Counted from the stretch's first letter, positions 1 through 8,155 are shown. The stretch is 41,543 nucleotides of DNA from an uncultured Flavobacteriales bacterium (GCA_946479985.1 CAMLIF010000021.1:1-41543), one strand, 5' to 3'. Made by a program: numbers and translations. The notes: a model not told the origin generated them from the sequence alone.

Positions 1-103
1 AACCTGACGAATTATGAATCAAAAGTCTTTCTTCAATACCATCGGTAGTTATCCCAACATAATATTTGTCAATAGTAGCACTGTATAGGATGTAACAAAA
101 CAT
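1..103 (-). CDS. GIY-YIG nuclease family protein, N-terminal fragment (runs off the window)
   Basis: An ATG at 103 (minus strand) opens a frame that stays open to the window edge and gives 34 residues. The start reads MFCYILYSATIDKYYVGITT, followed by an EERLLIHN stretch. YILYS, then YYVGIT, then ERL..HN is the order of conserved blocks in the GIY-YIG endonuclease domain (UvrC N-terminus, YhbQ/URI-like single-domain proteins), with Y-V-G standing for the YIG triplet. Such single-domain proteins are usually about 80-100 aa, so roughly two thirds is missing here because of the window boundary. It lies 50 bp beyond the 3' end of the CAU tRNA, with that tRNA's terminator hairpin in between. Its role is unknown: DNA repair, a selfish nuclease or a domesticated one are all possible. 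The family call is fairly firm from the motif; function is not. Confidence 0.7.
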   Translation of the reverse strand, partial: MFCYILYSATIDKYYVGITTDGIEERLLIHNSSG

Positions 104-117
104 ACTTCAAGATAACG

Positions 118-147
118 AAAAAAGCTCAACCTTACGATTGAGCTTTT
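118..147 (-). terminator. Rho-independent terminator of the tRNA
   Basis: AAAAGCTCAA (120-129) pairs perfectly with TTGAGCTTTT (138-147) around an 8-nt loop. Read on the minus strand the stem is followed by a run of T, which fits intrinsic termination just after the tRNA and before the GIY-YIG gene. Confidence 0.75.
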
Positions 148-153
148 CTCTCG

Positions 154-227
154 TGGTCCCACTTGGAATCGAACCAAGCACCTACTGATTATGAGTCAGT
201 TGCTCTAACCGAATGAGCTATAGGACC
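154..227 (-). tRNA. tRNA with CAU anticodon (Met elongator or Ile2)
   Basis: The minus strand folds into a 74-nt cloverleaf: acceptor GGTCCTA pairs with TGGGACC (one T-G wobble), discriminator A, D-arm AGCTC...GAGC, anticodon stem ACTGA/TCAGT around loop CTCATAA, and T-arm with GGTTCGATTCC. The anticodon is CAT. CCA is not encoded. A CAT anticodon serves elongator Met or, when C34 is changed to lysidine by TilS, Ile for AUA codons; the initiator is excluded because the acceptor stem begins with a normal G-C pair. I cannot separate Met from Ile2 by eye. Confidence 0.93.
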
Positions 228-310
228 GGAACCTTAACTTACCCGATTACTCGGGAAAGCTAAAGACCATGTTCTTCCTGAAAGTGGAAGCCTTCCGGAA
301 AAACAGTTTG

Positions 311-318
311 CAAATATA
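311..318 (-). promoter_or_regulatory. Putative -7 box of the tRNA promoter
   Basis: The minus strand reads TATATTTG, an exact match to the Bacteroidetes -7 element TAnnTTTG, 83 nt upstream of the mature tRNA 5' end. No clear -33 TTG is seen at the usual 17-23 bp. The leader between box and tRNA holds small stems (CCCGA..TCGGG and CTTCC..GGAAG). Confidence 0.4.
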
Positions 319-365
319 GCATTTCCTTTGAAAATGAAATCGCAGGAAAACGAAATCCGTTTGAA

Positions 366-1412
366 TTAATTCGATAAAATGGAACTAGTACGCTTACCAC
401 CAACGCGATACATGCGTAAAAACAACATTGTTAAAATCCCGAACAATACTGTTGCGAAGAATAAATGACTTACCTGGACCAAGCCAGGCATATCGGCATA
501 AGCCAATAATATTCCGCCGATCAATTCCAAAGCCAGGCAGCCTATAGCCCAATAAATGGCAGGAAGTTTTTCTGTTTTGTGATTCAAAAATCCGAGGAAT
601 AATATCAATCCCAAAACCAGCCAGGAGAATGTTCGGTGAATGAAGAATCCCCAGTCAAAATTATTCGACCACGATTCTCTTCCGATTCCCTGTTTCGTCA
701 TTTCGTCAATTGATTCACGTACCTGAGTTCCCAGGAACATCTGGTAGGTTGTAATCAGAAGTATAATCCCAATCAGCCATTTCATGGCAACAGGCAGATT
801 CAGTGTTTTCTCGTATTTCGGGACAATTCTTCTGAGCAGCATTAATTGTAATACAACAACTAATAACGCAAGAAACATGTGTACGGTAATTGTCCAGGGA
901 ACCAGGTTTGTTGCAACAACTATCGATCCGAACCAGCCATTCAAACTGATCGTAACCAATGTTGCCAGGCTCAGCAAAACCATTCTTCGTCTTCTGCGGT
1001 ATTTGATCAATGTCCAGATGAAAACAATCAGGACAACATTCCCGGCTAAGAACCCGGCTAAACGATTGAAATATTCTGTCCAGGTTTTCCCGGCATTGAA
1101 TGGCAATTCTTCGTAAACACTTGGGTCTTTTCTTATTCGTTCAGCTGTTTCTTTCATTCCCAAAGAGCTCAGGAATTTGGCAAATTTCTCTACCTTCTTT
1201 ATACGCTGAGCACCGTATACTTCCTTGTAATCGGCAGGTAATTGTTTCGCGGAAGTTGGCGGAATCCATGAACCGAAACACTTCGGCCAATCCGGACATC
1301 CCATTCCGCTTCCGGAGGTACGAACTACGCTTCCCGCAATAATCACCGCGAAGATGAGTACGAGTGCAATCCAGTTCAAGCGAATGAACCATTTCGAGTA
1401 TGTATTCTGCAT
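366..1412 (-). CDS. ctaA: Heme A synthase (COX15/CtaA family)
   Basis: Membrane enzyme that oxidises the C8 methyl of heme O to make heme A for cytochrome oxidase. The 348-aa protein starts at the ATG at 1412; the longer frame to 1457 adds 15 residues without family resemblance. Visible hallmarks are RTSGSGMGCPDWPKCFG (residues 31-47, with the Cys39/Cys45 pair of the first outer loop), about eight hydrophobic segments, and histidines in helices at 178 (TVHMF), 259 (IHRTF) and 316 (SHLFF). The position where Bacillus and mitochondrial members carry Glu-x-x-His is Glu113-x-x-Asn116 here. An approximately 65-residue soluble stretch lies between the first and second helix, longer than in Bacillus CtaA. 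It stands alone; the tRNA downstream is on the same strand. Family assignment is strong. Confidence 0.92.
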   Translation of the reverse strand: MQNTYSKWFIRLNWIALVLIFAVIIAGSVVRTSGSGMGCPDWPKCFGSWIPPTSAKQLPADYKEVYGAQRIKKVEKFAKFLSSLGMKETAERIRKDPSVYEELPFNAGKTWTEYFNRLAGFLAGNVVLIVFIWTLIKYRRRRRMVLLSLATLVTISLNGWFGSIVVATNLVPWTITVHMFLALLVVVLQLMLLRRIVPKYEKTLNLPVAMKWLIGIILLITTYQMFLGTQVRESIDEMTKQGIGRESWSNNFDWGFFIHRTFSWLVLGLILFLGFLNHKTEKLPAIYWAIGCLALELIGGILLAYADMPGLVQVSHLFFATVLFGILTMLFLRMYRVGGKRTSSILSN

Positions 1413-1416
1413 GCTG

Positions 1417-1424
1417 CAAAAATA
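1417..1424 (-). promoter_or_regulatory. Putative -7 box immediately before ctaA
   Basis: TATTTTTG on the minus strand fits TAnnTTTG. Only four bases separate it from the ATG at 1412, so transcription would start at or next to the start codon (leaderless mRNA). No -33 TTG at normal spacing, so this is tentative. Confidence 0.3.
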
Positions 1425-1579
1425 GTAACGGAAAGGTTTTATTCCTAATTGGATCATTCAATCAGAAATCGAGAAAGTAAAATAAAAATCAAGTGTAATA
1501 AAACATTTTACTAACTTGGATATCAACTCAGAATTCGACAGATCCAAAAATCACAATCTGAGACAAACGCTTGATTCGA

Positions 1580-2413
1580 ATGGGAAAGAGTAAAATAATT
1601 TCAGTACAGAATATTACAGTTTCAATAACGTCCTTCAATGGAGATGATTACATATGTATTACGGATATGGCACAAGCTAAATCAGACTCAAGTCGAGCCG
1701 CAGATATCATAAAAAATTGGATCAGAACCAGATCAACTCTCGAATTCTTAGGCACGTGGGAGAAAATATATAATCCGGATTTTAAAGTGGTCGAATTCGA
1801 CCACTTTAAAGCCCAAGCTGGTCTTCCTTCTTTTGTATTAAGCCCTTCCCAATGGGTAGAGAAAACAGGCGCTATCGGAATTTTTTCAAAAGCAGGACGA
1901 TACGGGGGAACCTATGCTCACAAGGATATTGCTTTCGAATTTGGTTCAGCGATTAGCGCAGAGTTTAAATTATATCTGATTAAAGAATTTCAGCGACTTA
2001 AAACAGAAGAAACCGAGCGTTTAAATCTCAACTGGAACTTTCAACGAATGTTAGCCAAAATCAACTATAAAATTCATACGGATGCGATCAAAGAAAACCT
2101 CATTCCGAAAGAATTGCATAAGAATCAAACATCGCTGGTTTATGCTACGGAGGCAGATGTTTTGAATATGGCACTTTTCGGGATGACCGCAAAAGAATGG
2201 CGAGATGCAAACCCGAATGAAAAGGGAAATGTTAGAGATCTTGCTACTATACAACAATTGGTAGTGTTGTCAAATTTGGAAAGCATCAATGCTATGCTCA
2301 TCGCACAAAGTATTCCTCAGAATGAAAGACTTATTCAACTGAATAAAATTGCAATTACTCAGATGAAATCATTGGTTCAAAACCAGCAGCTCAATAAACT
2401 CGGAGATAACTAA
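1580..2413 (+). CDS. KilA-N domain-containing protein
   Basis: A 277-aa protein from the ATG at 1580; a TTG three codons upstream is less likely. The KilA-N domain fills roughly residues 10-145: ITDMAQAK near the start, NPDFKVVEFDHFKAQAGLPSF, the SPSQWVEKTGAIGIFSKAGR block and GGTYAHKDIAFEFGSAISAEFKLYLIKEFQRL. KilA-N is a DNA-binding fold first known from phage and large DNA viruses; stand-alone copies of about this size are frequent in Bacteroidetes genomes, often scattered and of unknown role. The C-terminal half (about 150-277) is helical, with no further domain I recognise. The stop at 2411-2413 lies 2 bp before the next ATG, so the two genes are probably cotranscribed. A perfect palindrome lies in the coding sequence at 1781-1810. 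Family call firm; biological role unknown; horizontal acquisition is plausible. Confidence 0.88.
   Translation: MGKSKIISVQNITVSITSFNGDDYICITDMAQAKSDSSRAADIIKNWIRTRSTLEFLGTWEKIYNPDFKVVEFDHFKAQAGLPSFVLSPSQWVEKTGAIGIFSKAGRYGGTYAHKDIAFEFGSAISAEFKLYLIKEFQRLKTEETERLNLNWNFQRMLAKINYKIHTDAIKENLIPKELHKNQTSLVYATEADVLNMALFGMTAKEWRDANPNEKGNVRDLATIQQLVVLSNLESINAMLIAQSIPQNERLIQLNKIAITQMKSLVQNQQLNKLGDN
1781..1810. repeat. Perfect 30-bp palindrome inside the KilA-N coding sequence
   Basis: The left half TTTAAAGTGGTCGAA (1781-1795) is followed without spacer by its exact reverse complement (1796-1810). It encodes the conserved FKVVEFDHFK segment of the KilA-N domain, so at least part of the sequence is fixed by protein function. 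Confidence 0.97.
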
Positions 2414-2415
2414 AA

Positions 2416-3177
2416 ATGAAAATCACAATCATAGGTTCCGGATGGATAGGCACTCCCTTGGCTGAACACCTGCATTCTCTGGGAAATGAAGTTTCTGTTA
2501 CTTACAGAACCAACGCTCCCATTCTTTCAGCTGATATTGCAGTTTTCCAAAGTGAAGATCAAACGGAAGCATACAAGAAAACAATCTCACAGGCAGATTA
2601 CATTGTCTTTGCTTTTCCTCCTCCAAGAACAGGAAGTAAAAGTCATGCTGAAATATGTTTTGAAGCTGCAGCTTCAGCCAACGACAAGTGTAAATTCATT
2701 TTCACCAGTACAACCGGGATTTACCCGAACGAAAACCGGAGTTTTGATGAAAATGAAGATCTTTCTTCCTATCCGACTAAACACCTGGAAACGGAAAATA
2801 CACTCAGAACAAAATGGCAGGATAGCTTAACCATCATTCGTTTTGCGGGTCTGGTTGGCGGGAATCGATTTCCGGTTCGAAGCATGTCAGCTTCAGGAAA
2901 AACCTACAATTCGGAGGAAACTGTGAACCTGATTCATCTTAAAGATGTTGTAGGCATTATCACTTTCGCTATTGAAGAAAAGATTCCGGTAAACTTGCTG
3001 AATGCCTGCGCTCCGAATCATCCGAAAAAAGGAGACTATTATACCTGGATGGCAAATGAACTTGACATTGATCCACCGTTATTTGAAAAAGGCCCGACCG
3101 GAAAAATTATCCGATCAGACCTTTCAATTTCTTTGGGTTACGAATACTGTTATGCAGATCCGTTTGATTTCATTTGA
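2416..3177 (+). CDS. NAD(P)-binding epimerase-like protein (YeeZ-like SDR)
   Basis: A 253-aa Rossmann-fold protein. The N-terminus holds the dinucleotide-binding motif GSGWIG (residues 7-12) after a beta strand MKITII; IVFAFPPPRTGS, FIFTSTTGIYP and RFAGLVGGNRFP follow in the order seen in the atypical short-chain dehydrogenase group that includes E. coli YeeZ. The usual Tyr-x-x-x-Lys catalytic pair is not evident, which is also typical of that group, so the reaction is unknown. It starts 2 bp after the KilA-N stop codon and likely shares its mRNA; no functional link between the two is obvious. Downstream the gene converges on the DUF4412 gene across a repeat-bearing gap. Confidence 0.75.
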   Translation: MKITIIGSGWIGTPLAEHLHSLGNEVSVTYRTNAPILSADIAVFQSEDQTEAYKKTISQADYIVFAFPPPRTGSKSHAEICFEAAASANDKCKFIFTSTTGIYPNENRSFDENEDLSSYPTKHLETENTLRTKWQDSLTIIRFAGLVGGNRFPVRSMSASGKTYNSEETVNLIHLKDVVGIITFAIEEKIPVNLLNACAPNHPKKGDYYTWMANELDIDPPLFEKGPTGKIIRSDLSISLGYEYCYADPFDFI

Positions 3178-3233
3178 TTTAAACACATGTGACTTTAAGT
3201 AACACGCTTGCTTATTAAGCATATTTCTGAATT

Positions 3234-3402
3234 TCCCGCGGACGTGCTCAAAGGAACACAGAAGTTTAAACATGTCATGAGTTCTTGGTTTAAAAGTACG
3301 CTAAAGTAGTTTAGCCATCTGTCTTTAGACAGATTACCTCTTCTGCGATCTGATATTTATCACACCCTTATCCTCTGCGCTCTTCCGTGCACGTCTGCGG
3401 GA
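3234..3402. repeat. Imperfect long inverted repeat in the convergent gap
   Basis: The arm 3234-3264 begins TCCCGCGGACGTGC; the arm 3372-3402 ends GCACGTCTGCGGGA. The outer 14 bp match at 13 positions and the inner 17 bp at about 10, separated by 107 bp that include a perfect small hairpin ATCTGTC-TTTA-GACAGAT (3317-3334). The 3178-3436 gap holds no convincing gene. It could be a degenerate non-coding repeat or miniature element; bidirectional termination is also possible although no T-run is seen. Confidence 0.6.
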
Positions 3403-3436
3403 TGCAAGAACACTTGATTCGCCATGCCAGATAGCT

Positions 3437-4297
3437 TTAGAAAGCCAGTTTCGTTACCCGGTAACCTGCCAATGCTTTCGTGAATGTTGTTTTGTCATAA
3501 GCTGTCATAATCATGTGAGTTTCCGCGGTACCTTTCTTATCATATCCGGTAAACTCCATCATAATTCCTGAAGCCGGGTAATCTCCTTCTACTTCAGTTC
3601 CAACATTCATGTTTTTAGTAAGCGATTCAATCATTTTCGTGTTATCCACTGTTAATTCGGTAGTAACCCAAAAATCGGTTTTACTTCCGTCTTCACTTGT
3701 TGAAAGGTAATTATCGCAATTGTATCCTAAGATTTGTTTTGTCTTCCCGGTTTTTGAGATGGTTGTTTTCCCAACTTTTTCAGCATGGTTTTCAGCTGCT
3801 TTTGCCGTTGTTTTATCCATAAACGAAGCCGACATAACAGTTGCCGACATTGCTTTTTCATCAAACATAATCATGCTTTCATTTTCGTAGTCGTAAATAG
3901 AACACGAGTTCGTTTCAGGCATTTCAGTACAAATAGCACCGTTCGCATAACGGTAAGTCATGTTGCTCTTCTTAGCCTTTTTCAAATCTTCGATTTCGTA
4001 AGTCATTGTTCCTTCAAACGTATACGATTCCCTGTAGTTTAAATCTCCGGAAGCTGAAGTTGGCTCAACAGCATTAGAATCTGTTTCTGCCGGTGCTTCT
4101 GATGCCGGTGCAGGAGGTGGCGGACTTGCTTCTTTACTTCGTTGTAAGTTCGATTTCTCTTTATTAGATCTCGTTGTATTGAAATCCTGCTGCTCCACTT
4201 TGTTCTTAGCTCCTTTTCCAATGGTTTTCAGAATTTCCTGGGCATCCAAACCTGTTGTGATACAAAACACAAGTAATAATGTAGCTATTGTTTTCAT
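3437..4297 (-). CDS. Secreted DUF4412-like protein
   Basis: A 286-aa protein starting at the ATG at 4297; the frame extends eight codons further but the signal peptide begins at MKTIATLLLVFCITTGLDAQ, ending in a typical AQ cleavage site. A low-complexity Pro/Ala/Glu stretch (about residues 55-85, with PPPPAPASEAPAE) follows. The rest (about 90-286) is a beta-rich domain with GYNCDNYLSTSEDGSKTDFWV, the pattern I associate with DUF4412: proteins that follow a modified residue-free envelope fold of unknown function, common in Bacteroidetes periplasm. Repeated MIMFDEKAMSATVM and MIMTAYDK strands are visible. It is a single-gene unit with a good -7 box upstream. The family name is from memory of the motif; treat it as likely rather than certain. 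Confidence 0.65.
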   Translation of the reverse strand: MKTIATLLLVFCITTGLDAQEILKTIGKGAKNKVEQQDFNTTRSNKEKSNLQRSKEASPPPPAPASEAPAETDSNAVEPTSASGDLNYRESYTFEGTMTYEIEDLKKAKKSNMTYRYANGAICTEMPETNSCSIYDYENESMIMFDEKAMSATVMSASFMDKTTAKAAENHAEKVGKTTISKTGKTKQILGYNCDNYLSTSEDGSKTDFWVTTELTVDNTKMIESLTKNMNVGTEVEGDYPASGIMMEFTGYDKKGTAETHMIMTAYDKTTFTKALAGYRVTKLAF

Positions 4298-4318
4298 AAT
4301 TTCGCTTAATTCTAAACA

Positions 4319-4326
4319 CAAATATA
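4319..4326 (-). promoter_or_regulatory. Putative -7 box for the DUF4412 gene
   Basis: TATATTTG on the minus strand, an exact TAnnTTTG match, 21 nt before the ATG. No -33 TTG at standard spacing. Confidence 0.4.
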
Positions 4327-4401
4327 CGGGAGTTCTTTTCAGAAAACCCCAGTTATTAACATCTTAGTGTTTTTGTTGTGTGATTTACGGTTTTGAGTGT
4401 A

Positions 4402-5133
4402 TTAGTTGATTCCCAATACTTCCAGCAACTCTGTCTTCTTGCTTCTGGAAACACCAATTTCTTCCTGGTTCGTCAGAATAACCGAGCCGCCTTCTCCGCG
4501 AATATACCTGGCAATGTGATTGAGGTTCACCAAATGTGAGTTATGCAGGCGGAAAAAATATGGAAAATCAGTTAACTGACGTTCAATTTCTTTCAGTGTT
4601 TTAGAAACGGTAATTTTCCGCTGCGGAAGTACGATCGTTGTATAATTCCCGTCCGATTCGCAGCGAATGATTTGTTCTACTTCTACCAATTCTACTCCAT
4701 TGAGTGAAGAAATCGGAATTTTTGGTTTTAATCCCAGCTGTGATAATGGAACGGGCGTTGTTTTATTTTCTGCCAAACGTTTGCGTACCCGGCTTACGCT
4801 TTCTACTAAATCTTCTGCTTCTATCGGTTTTACCAGATAATGAACGGCTCCATGCTTGAATCCTTCCAATGCATATTCGTCGTAAGCGGTAGTAAAGATT
4901 ACTTCGGCATCTTTATAAGTGAGTACGCTCAATAATTCGAAACCGTTTAACTGCGGCATGGAAATATCCAGGAAAAGCAAATCGGGTTCTTCTCTATTAA
5001 TAATATCAATGGCATCCAGCGGCGACGAGATTTGAGCAACGATTTCCACATCCGTACAGAATTTCTCAATAAGAATGGAAGTTGTTTCCAACCCGTGTTT
5101 TTCATCGTCAACAATAATGGCGCGTAGTTTCAT
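4402..5133 (-). CDS. LytTR family response regulator
   Basis: A 243-aa two-component regulator. The receiver domain (residues 1-120) has the acidic pair Asp9/Asp10, phospho-acceptor Asp56 in LLFLDISMP, Thr81/Thr82 and Lys102 in YLVKPI. A LytTR DNA-binding domain follows (about 140-240): PISSLNGVELVEVEQIIRCESDGNYT, then the SKTLKEIE and FFRLHNSHLVNLNHI blocks diagnostic of the family. It starts 13 bp after the end of the sensor kinase gene at 5147 and is surely its partner: LytTR regulators pair with His_kinase-type (LytS/AlgZ-like) sensors. Targets unknown; the adjacent surface-protein and DUF4412 genes are candidates only by proximity. Confidence 0.95.
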   Translation of the reverse strand: MKLRAIIVDDEKHGLETTSILIEKFCTDVEIVAQISSPLDAIDIINREEPDLLFLDISMPQLNGFELLSVLTYKDAEVIFTTAYDEYALEGFKHGAVHYLVKPIEAEDLVESVSRVRKRLAENKTTPVPLSQLGLKPKIPISSLNGVELVEVEQIIRCESDGNYTTIVLPQRKITVSKTLKEIERQLTDFPYFFRLHNSHLVNLNHIARYIRGEGGSVILTNQEEIGVSRSKKTELLEVLGIN

Positions 5134-5146
5134 AACAGATTAGTAG

Positions 5147-8100
5147 TTATAATTCAAAGTACAAGTTAACCAAAGTTCCCTTCGGTTGGTTGTTTTCATC
5201 GAATAAATCAATAATTTCCACTTCGTTTTGCTTTTTGGTCCTGAACGAAAGTCCTTTTAATCGTTCTTTGGTGATCTGAAGTCCTACACTTCCTTCTTTC
5301 AGCGAACGGCGGGAACTGTTTTCCCGGGCTTTTTCTCTCCCGATGCCGTTGTCTTCTACTGTCACGCGAAGCGCTTTTTCATCCAGTTTGAATGAAACAT
5401 GAATGTATCCTTTAGAATCCATTCTGGGCATTAATCCGTGCCAGATCGCGTTTTCAATAAACGGTTGAACAATGAGCGGCGGAATCCGGCAATCGAGCAC
5501 GTCCTGGCCATTTATCTCAATATCAAAGTCGAATCCGTTATCAAACCGGAGGCGTTCAAAATCCATGTACAATTTCATCGACTGAATTTCATCATAAACC
5601 GTAATCATGTCCTGGCGCGAATAGTTCAGGATCATTCGCAGCAGTTTGGAGAATTTGGCAATGTAATTTGCGGCACTGTCGACTTCATTTTTCAGAACGA
5701 ATAAGCGGATCGAATTCAAACTGTTAAACAAAAAATGTGGATTCATCTGCGCCTGCAGGGCTTTCGATTCCATTTCATTCAGATCTGCCGAAAACTGCGC
5801 TTTCATTCGCTCCGTAATTCCAATGCGTTTAATCCGCAAACGAATATAAAACCAGATCGAGAACAGAATAAGCACTGTCACTAGCAGAACAAACCACCAT
5901 CTCAAATAGAACGGATTCAAAACCTTGAAATCATAAAATGCTTTGTACTCCTTGCCATTCGCAATTACGCGGTATTCGAAACGATAATTTCCGCCAGCAA
6001 GATTGTAATAACTTACCTCATCTTTGTTATTCCCATTCTGCCATTTGTCATCAATTCCTAATAAACGATAGCTGACTTTGTTATTGGAGCTGTTACTGTA
6101 ATCCAAAACCCCGAATTCGAATTGAATGTTATTCTGACTGGCGTTGAACAAATGCAGGTTCAATTTCGAATGATTGTTATTCAGGACAATAACCCGTTGA
6201 ATGTATGGTTCAGGAGTTCGCGGATTCAACATGTTAGACTGCAAATCATTCACAATTAAAGCACCGCTTTGCAAAAGGAAAACCGATTTTTCTGAAAGCA
6301 GGATATTTGAAATGCCGGAGACTCCATTTTCATCTCTCAGAATGTCAATTATTTTTCTGTTTTCACTGATTCGAATAATAGAGTATGGCGTTCGAACCCA
6401 CAATTGTCCGAATTTATCGCTTGTGATCTGGTCAATCTGTTCAATTGGAAATTCGGAGTTTTCATCAAACCTTGTGTAAGGTTCAGCCATATAGTCCATA
6501 ATAAACAATCCACTTGAACGGGTTCCGTAGCAAACAAAGTCATTGGCAGTTCGATGCATTGCCGTTACTTCGTCTGCAATTAATGCGGTTGCTTCTTCGA
6601 AACGTTTGAAAACTCTATGACTCGGACTGAAAATAAAGACACCTTCGTCGCCGGCAAACAAAACAAACCGGTCGAGTTCAAGAATAGCGTTTATTTTTCC
6701 GCGTTCTCCCCAAACTTTTGTTGATTTAGGTCCAATAAACCGCAGCAAATTCCATTCTTTCCGGTCTTCATCGAAATAGAACAAACCCTTTTCCTGATCG
6801 TAGAGCCATTTTTTTTCGCTGTTCCCGAAAAGATGGATCTTACGGCCTTCCGAATCATATTTTCCTAATGAAACGATTTTTCCCGATTCGTAAATGATGT
6901 TGATCTCAGAATCAAACCTGCCAATAAAGGCCTGGCGACCGAACGGAAACACTTGAACCAGATTAGCGGACAGATTTAGTTCTTTCTCTGACTCAAAAGG
7001 GTTTGAAAGACTTCTTAGCAATAAAACTCTTTCCTGCTGCAGGTAAAACAACGCTTTTGTCTGACTGGCATTGGTAACTGAAATTTCTGTTTGCCCGAAT
7101 GAAAAACGAGAACCATAGATTTCCGCTTCATTATGTAAAAACAGTCCTGATTCTTTACTGCAAATAGCAATCTGACTTCCGAACCGAACCAGGTTAATGG
7201 GTTTTATATCTTTCCGTTCATCTTTCTCATAACGAATAAACTCCTTGGTCCTTGAGTCGAACAAAAGCAATTCTTTTCCTTCAGCACAAACATAGAGATA
7301 ACGTGAATCGCGCCACGATAAGCCGGAAACCGGAGCCTTCAAGTCAGTTAAAAACGGATCCTGGAACAAGCGGTAAACCTTTTGAAACTGATCGAAATAA
7401 AGAAACGATCCGTCTGAAGTGCCAATATACAAATTGCCTTTTCCATCCTGAACCAGACTGCGCATTTGATTTGTTTGGCGGCCAATCTGCTTTTTCTCCA
7501 GTAAATTACCCGTATGCACTTTATAATAAGACCATTTGTTCTTTTTTATGTTCAGCGAGAAAAGCCCGATTTCCGATAAACACCACAGGATATTTTTGTT
7601 GTACTTATCCAATGAAACGGAGCAAAACGTATTCGCTTCCAGTTCATTCAGATTCGGGAATTGTTCAGATGGCCTGTAATTTCGGCTTTTACCCGTTGCC
7701 GGATCTAAGAAATCGAGTCCTTTTCCGGTATTGGCAATCCACATAAAACCTTTATCCGCATGCTCAAAAGCAATTATTTTGTTACCCGAAATAGCTTTTG
7801 ATCCGGATTTATGAGTCGTATTTTGAATTTGAAAGGTGCGCGTATCAATAGTTACCAATCCTTTATTTCGGGCTGATGCATAAATCTTATGATCACCATC
7901 GAATGCAATTTTAACGATAAGATCACTGGAAATAGATTTCGGATCGGTAGGATTGTGTTTGAAATGAATGAACCGCTGTCCGTCAAACCGGTCAATTCCA
8001 TGATTTGTTGCAATCCATAGAAATCCTTGTTTATCGTAAATAACATCATTTACTTCATTGGAAACGAGCCCGTTTTCTTTGGAATAACGAATAATTCCTC

Positions 8101-8155
8101 GTTGTCCGAAAACGGGAAACAGTGAAAAAAGAAAAAGAACGAGAATAATTCGCAT
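5147..8155 (-). CDS. Two-component sensor kinase with reg_prop beta-propeller
   Basis: A 1002-aa membrane sensor. A signal peptide (MRIILVLFLFSLFPVFGQ) leads into a periplasmic beta-propeller made of reg_prop repeats, for example ENGLVSNEVNDVIYDKQGFLWIAT at residues 27-50 and DKFGQLWVRT near 590, then a Y_Y_Y-type domain (about 680-750, YRLLGIDDKW and YNLAGGNYRFEY). One transmembrane helix spans about 752-772. The cytoplasmic part is a LytS-like His_kinase: His807 in QMNPHFLFNSLNS is the phosphorylation site, Asn902 in QPFIENAIWHGL the N box, and EDNGIG (about 934) the G1 box. Unlike many Bacteroides hybrid sensors of this type it carries no receiver or AraC domain; the regulator is the separate LytTR gene 13 bp downstream. 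The ligand is unknown. Confidence 0.93.
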   Translation of the reverse strand: MRIILVLFLFSLFPVFGQRGIIRYSKENGLVSNEVNDVIYDKQGFLWIATNHGIDRFDGQRFIHFKHNPTDPKSISSDLIVKIAFDGDHKIYASARNKGLVTIDTRTFQIQNTTHKSGSKAISGNKIIAFEHADKGFMWIANTGKGLDFLDPATGKSRNYRPSEQFPNLNELEANTFCSVSLDKYNKNILWCLSEIGLFSLNIKKNKWSYYKVHTGNLLEKKQIGRQTNQMRSLVQDGKGNLYIGTSDGSFLYFDQFQKVYRLFQDPFLTDLKAPVSGLSWRDSRYLYVCAEGKELLLFDSRTKEFIRYEKDERKDIKPINLVRFGSQIAICSKESGLFLHNEAEIYGSRFSFGQTEISVTNASQTKALFYLQQERVLLLRSLSNPFESEKELNLSANLVQVFPFGRQAFIGRFDSEINIIYESGKIVSLGKYDSEGRKIHLFGNSEKKWLYDQEKGLFYFDEDRKEWNLLRFIGPKSTKVWGERGKINAILELDRFVLFAGDEGVFIFSPSHRVFKRFEEATALIADEVTAMHRTANDFVCYGTRSSGLFIMDYMAEPYTRFDENSEFPIEQIDQITSDKFGQLWVRTPYSIIRISENRKIIDILRDENGVSGISNILLSEKSVFLLQSGALIVNDLQSNMLNPRTPEPYIQRVIVLNNNHSKLNLHLFNASQNNIQFEFGVLDYSNSSNNKVSYRLLGIDDKWQNGNNKDEVSYYNLAGGNYRFEYRVIANGKEYKAFYDFKVLNPFYLRWWFVLLVTVLILFSIWFYIRLRIKRIGITERMKAQFSADLNEMESKALQAQMNPHFLFNSLNSIRLFVLKNEVDSAANYIAKFSKLLRMILNYSRQDMITVYDEIQSMKLYMDFERLRFDNGFDFDIEINGQDVLDCRIPPLIVQPFIENAIWHGLMPRMDSKGYIHVSFKLDEKALRVTVEDNGIGREKARENSSRRSLKEGSVGLQITKERLKGLSFRTKKQNEVEIIDLFDENNQPKGTLVNLYFEL

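Noticed and set aside
7252..7746. 164-codon plus-strand frame inside the sensor kinase gene
   Set aside because: Lies wholly within a well-supported 1002-aa gene on the other strand; its product has no recognisable motif and a composition typical of a shadow frame.
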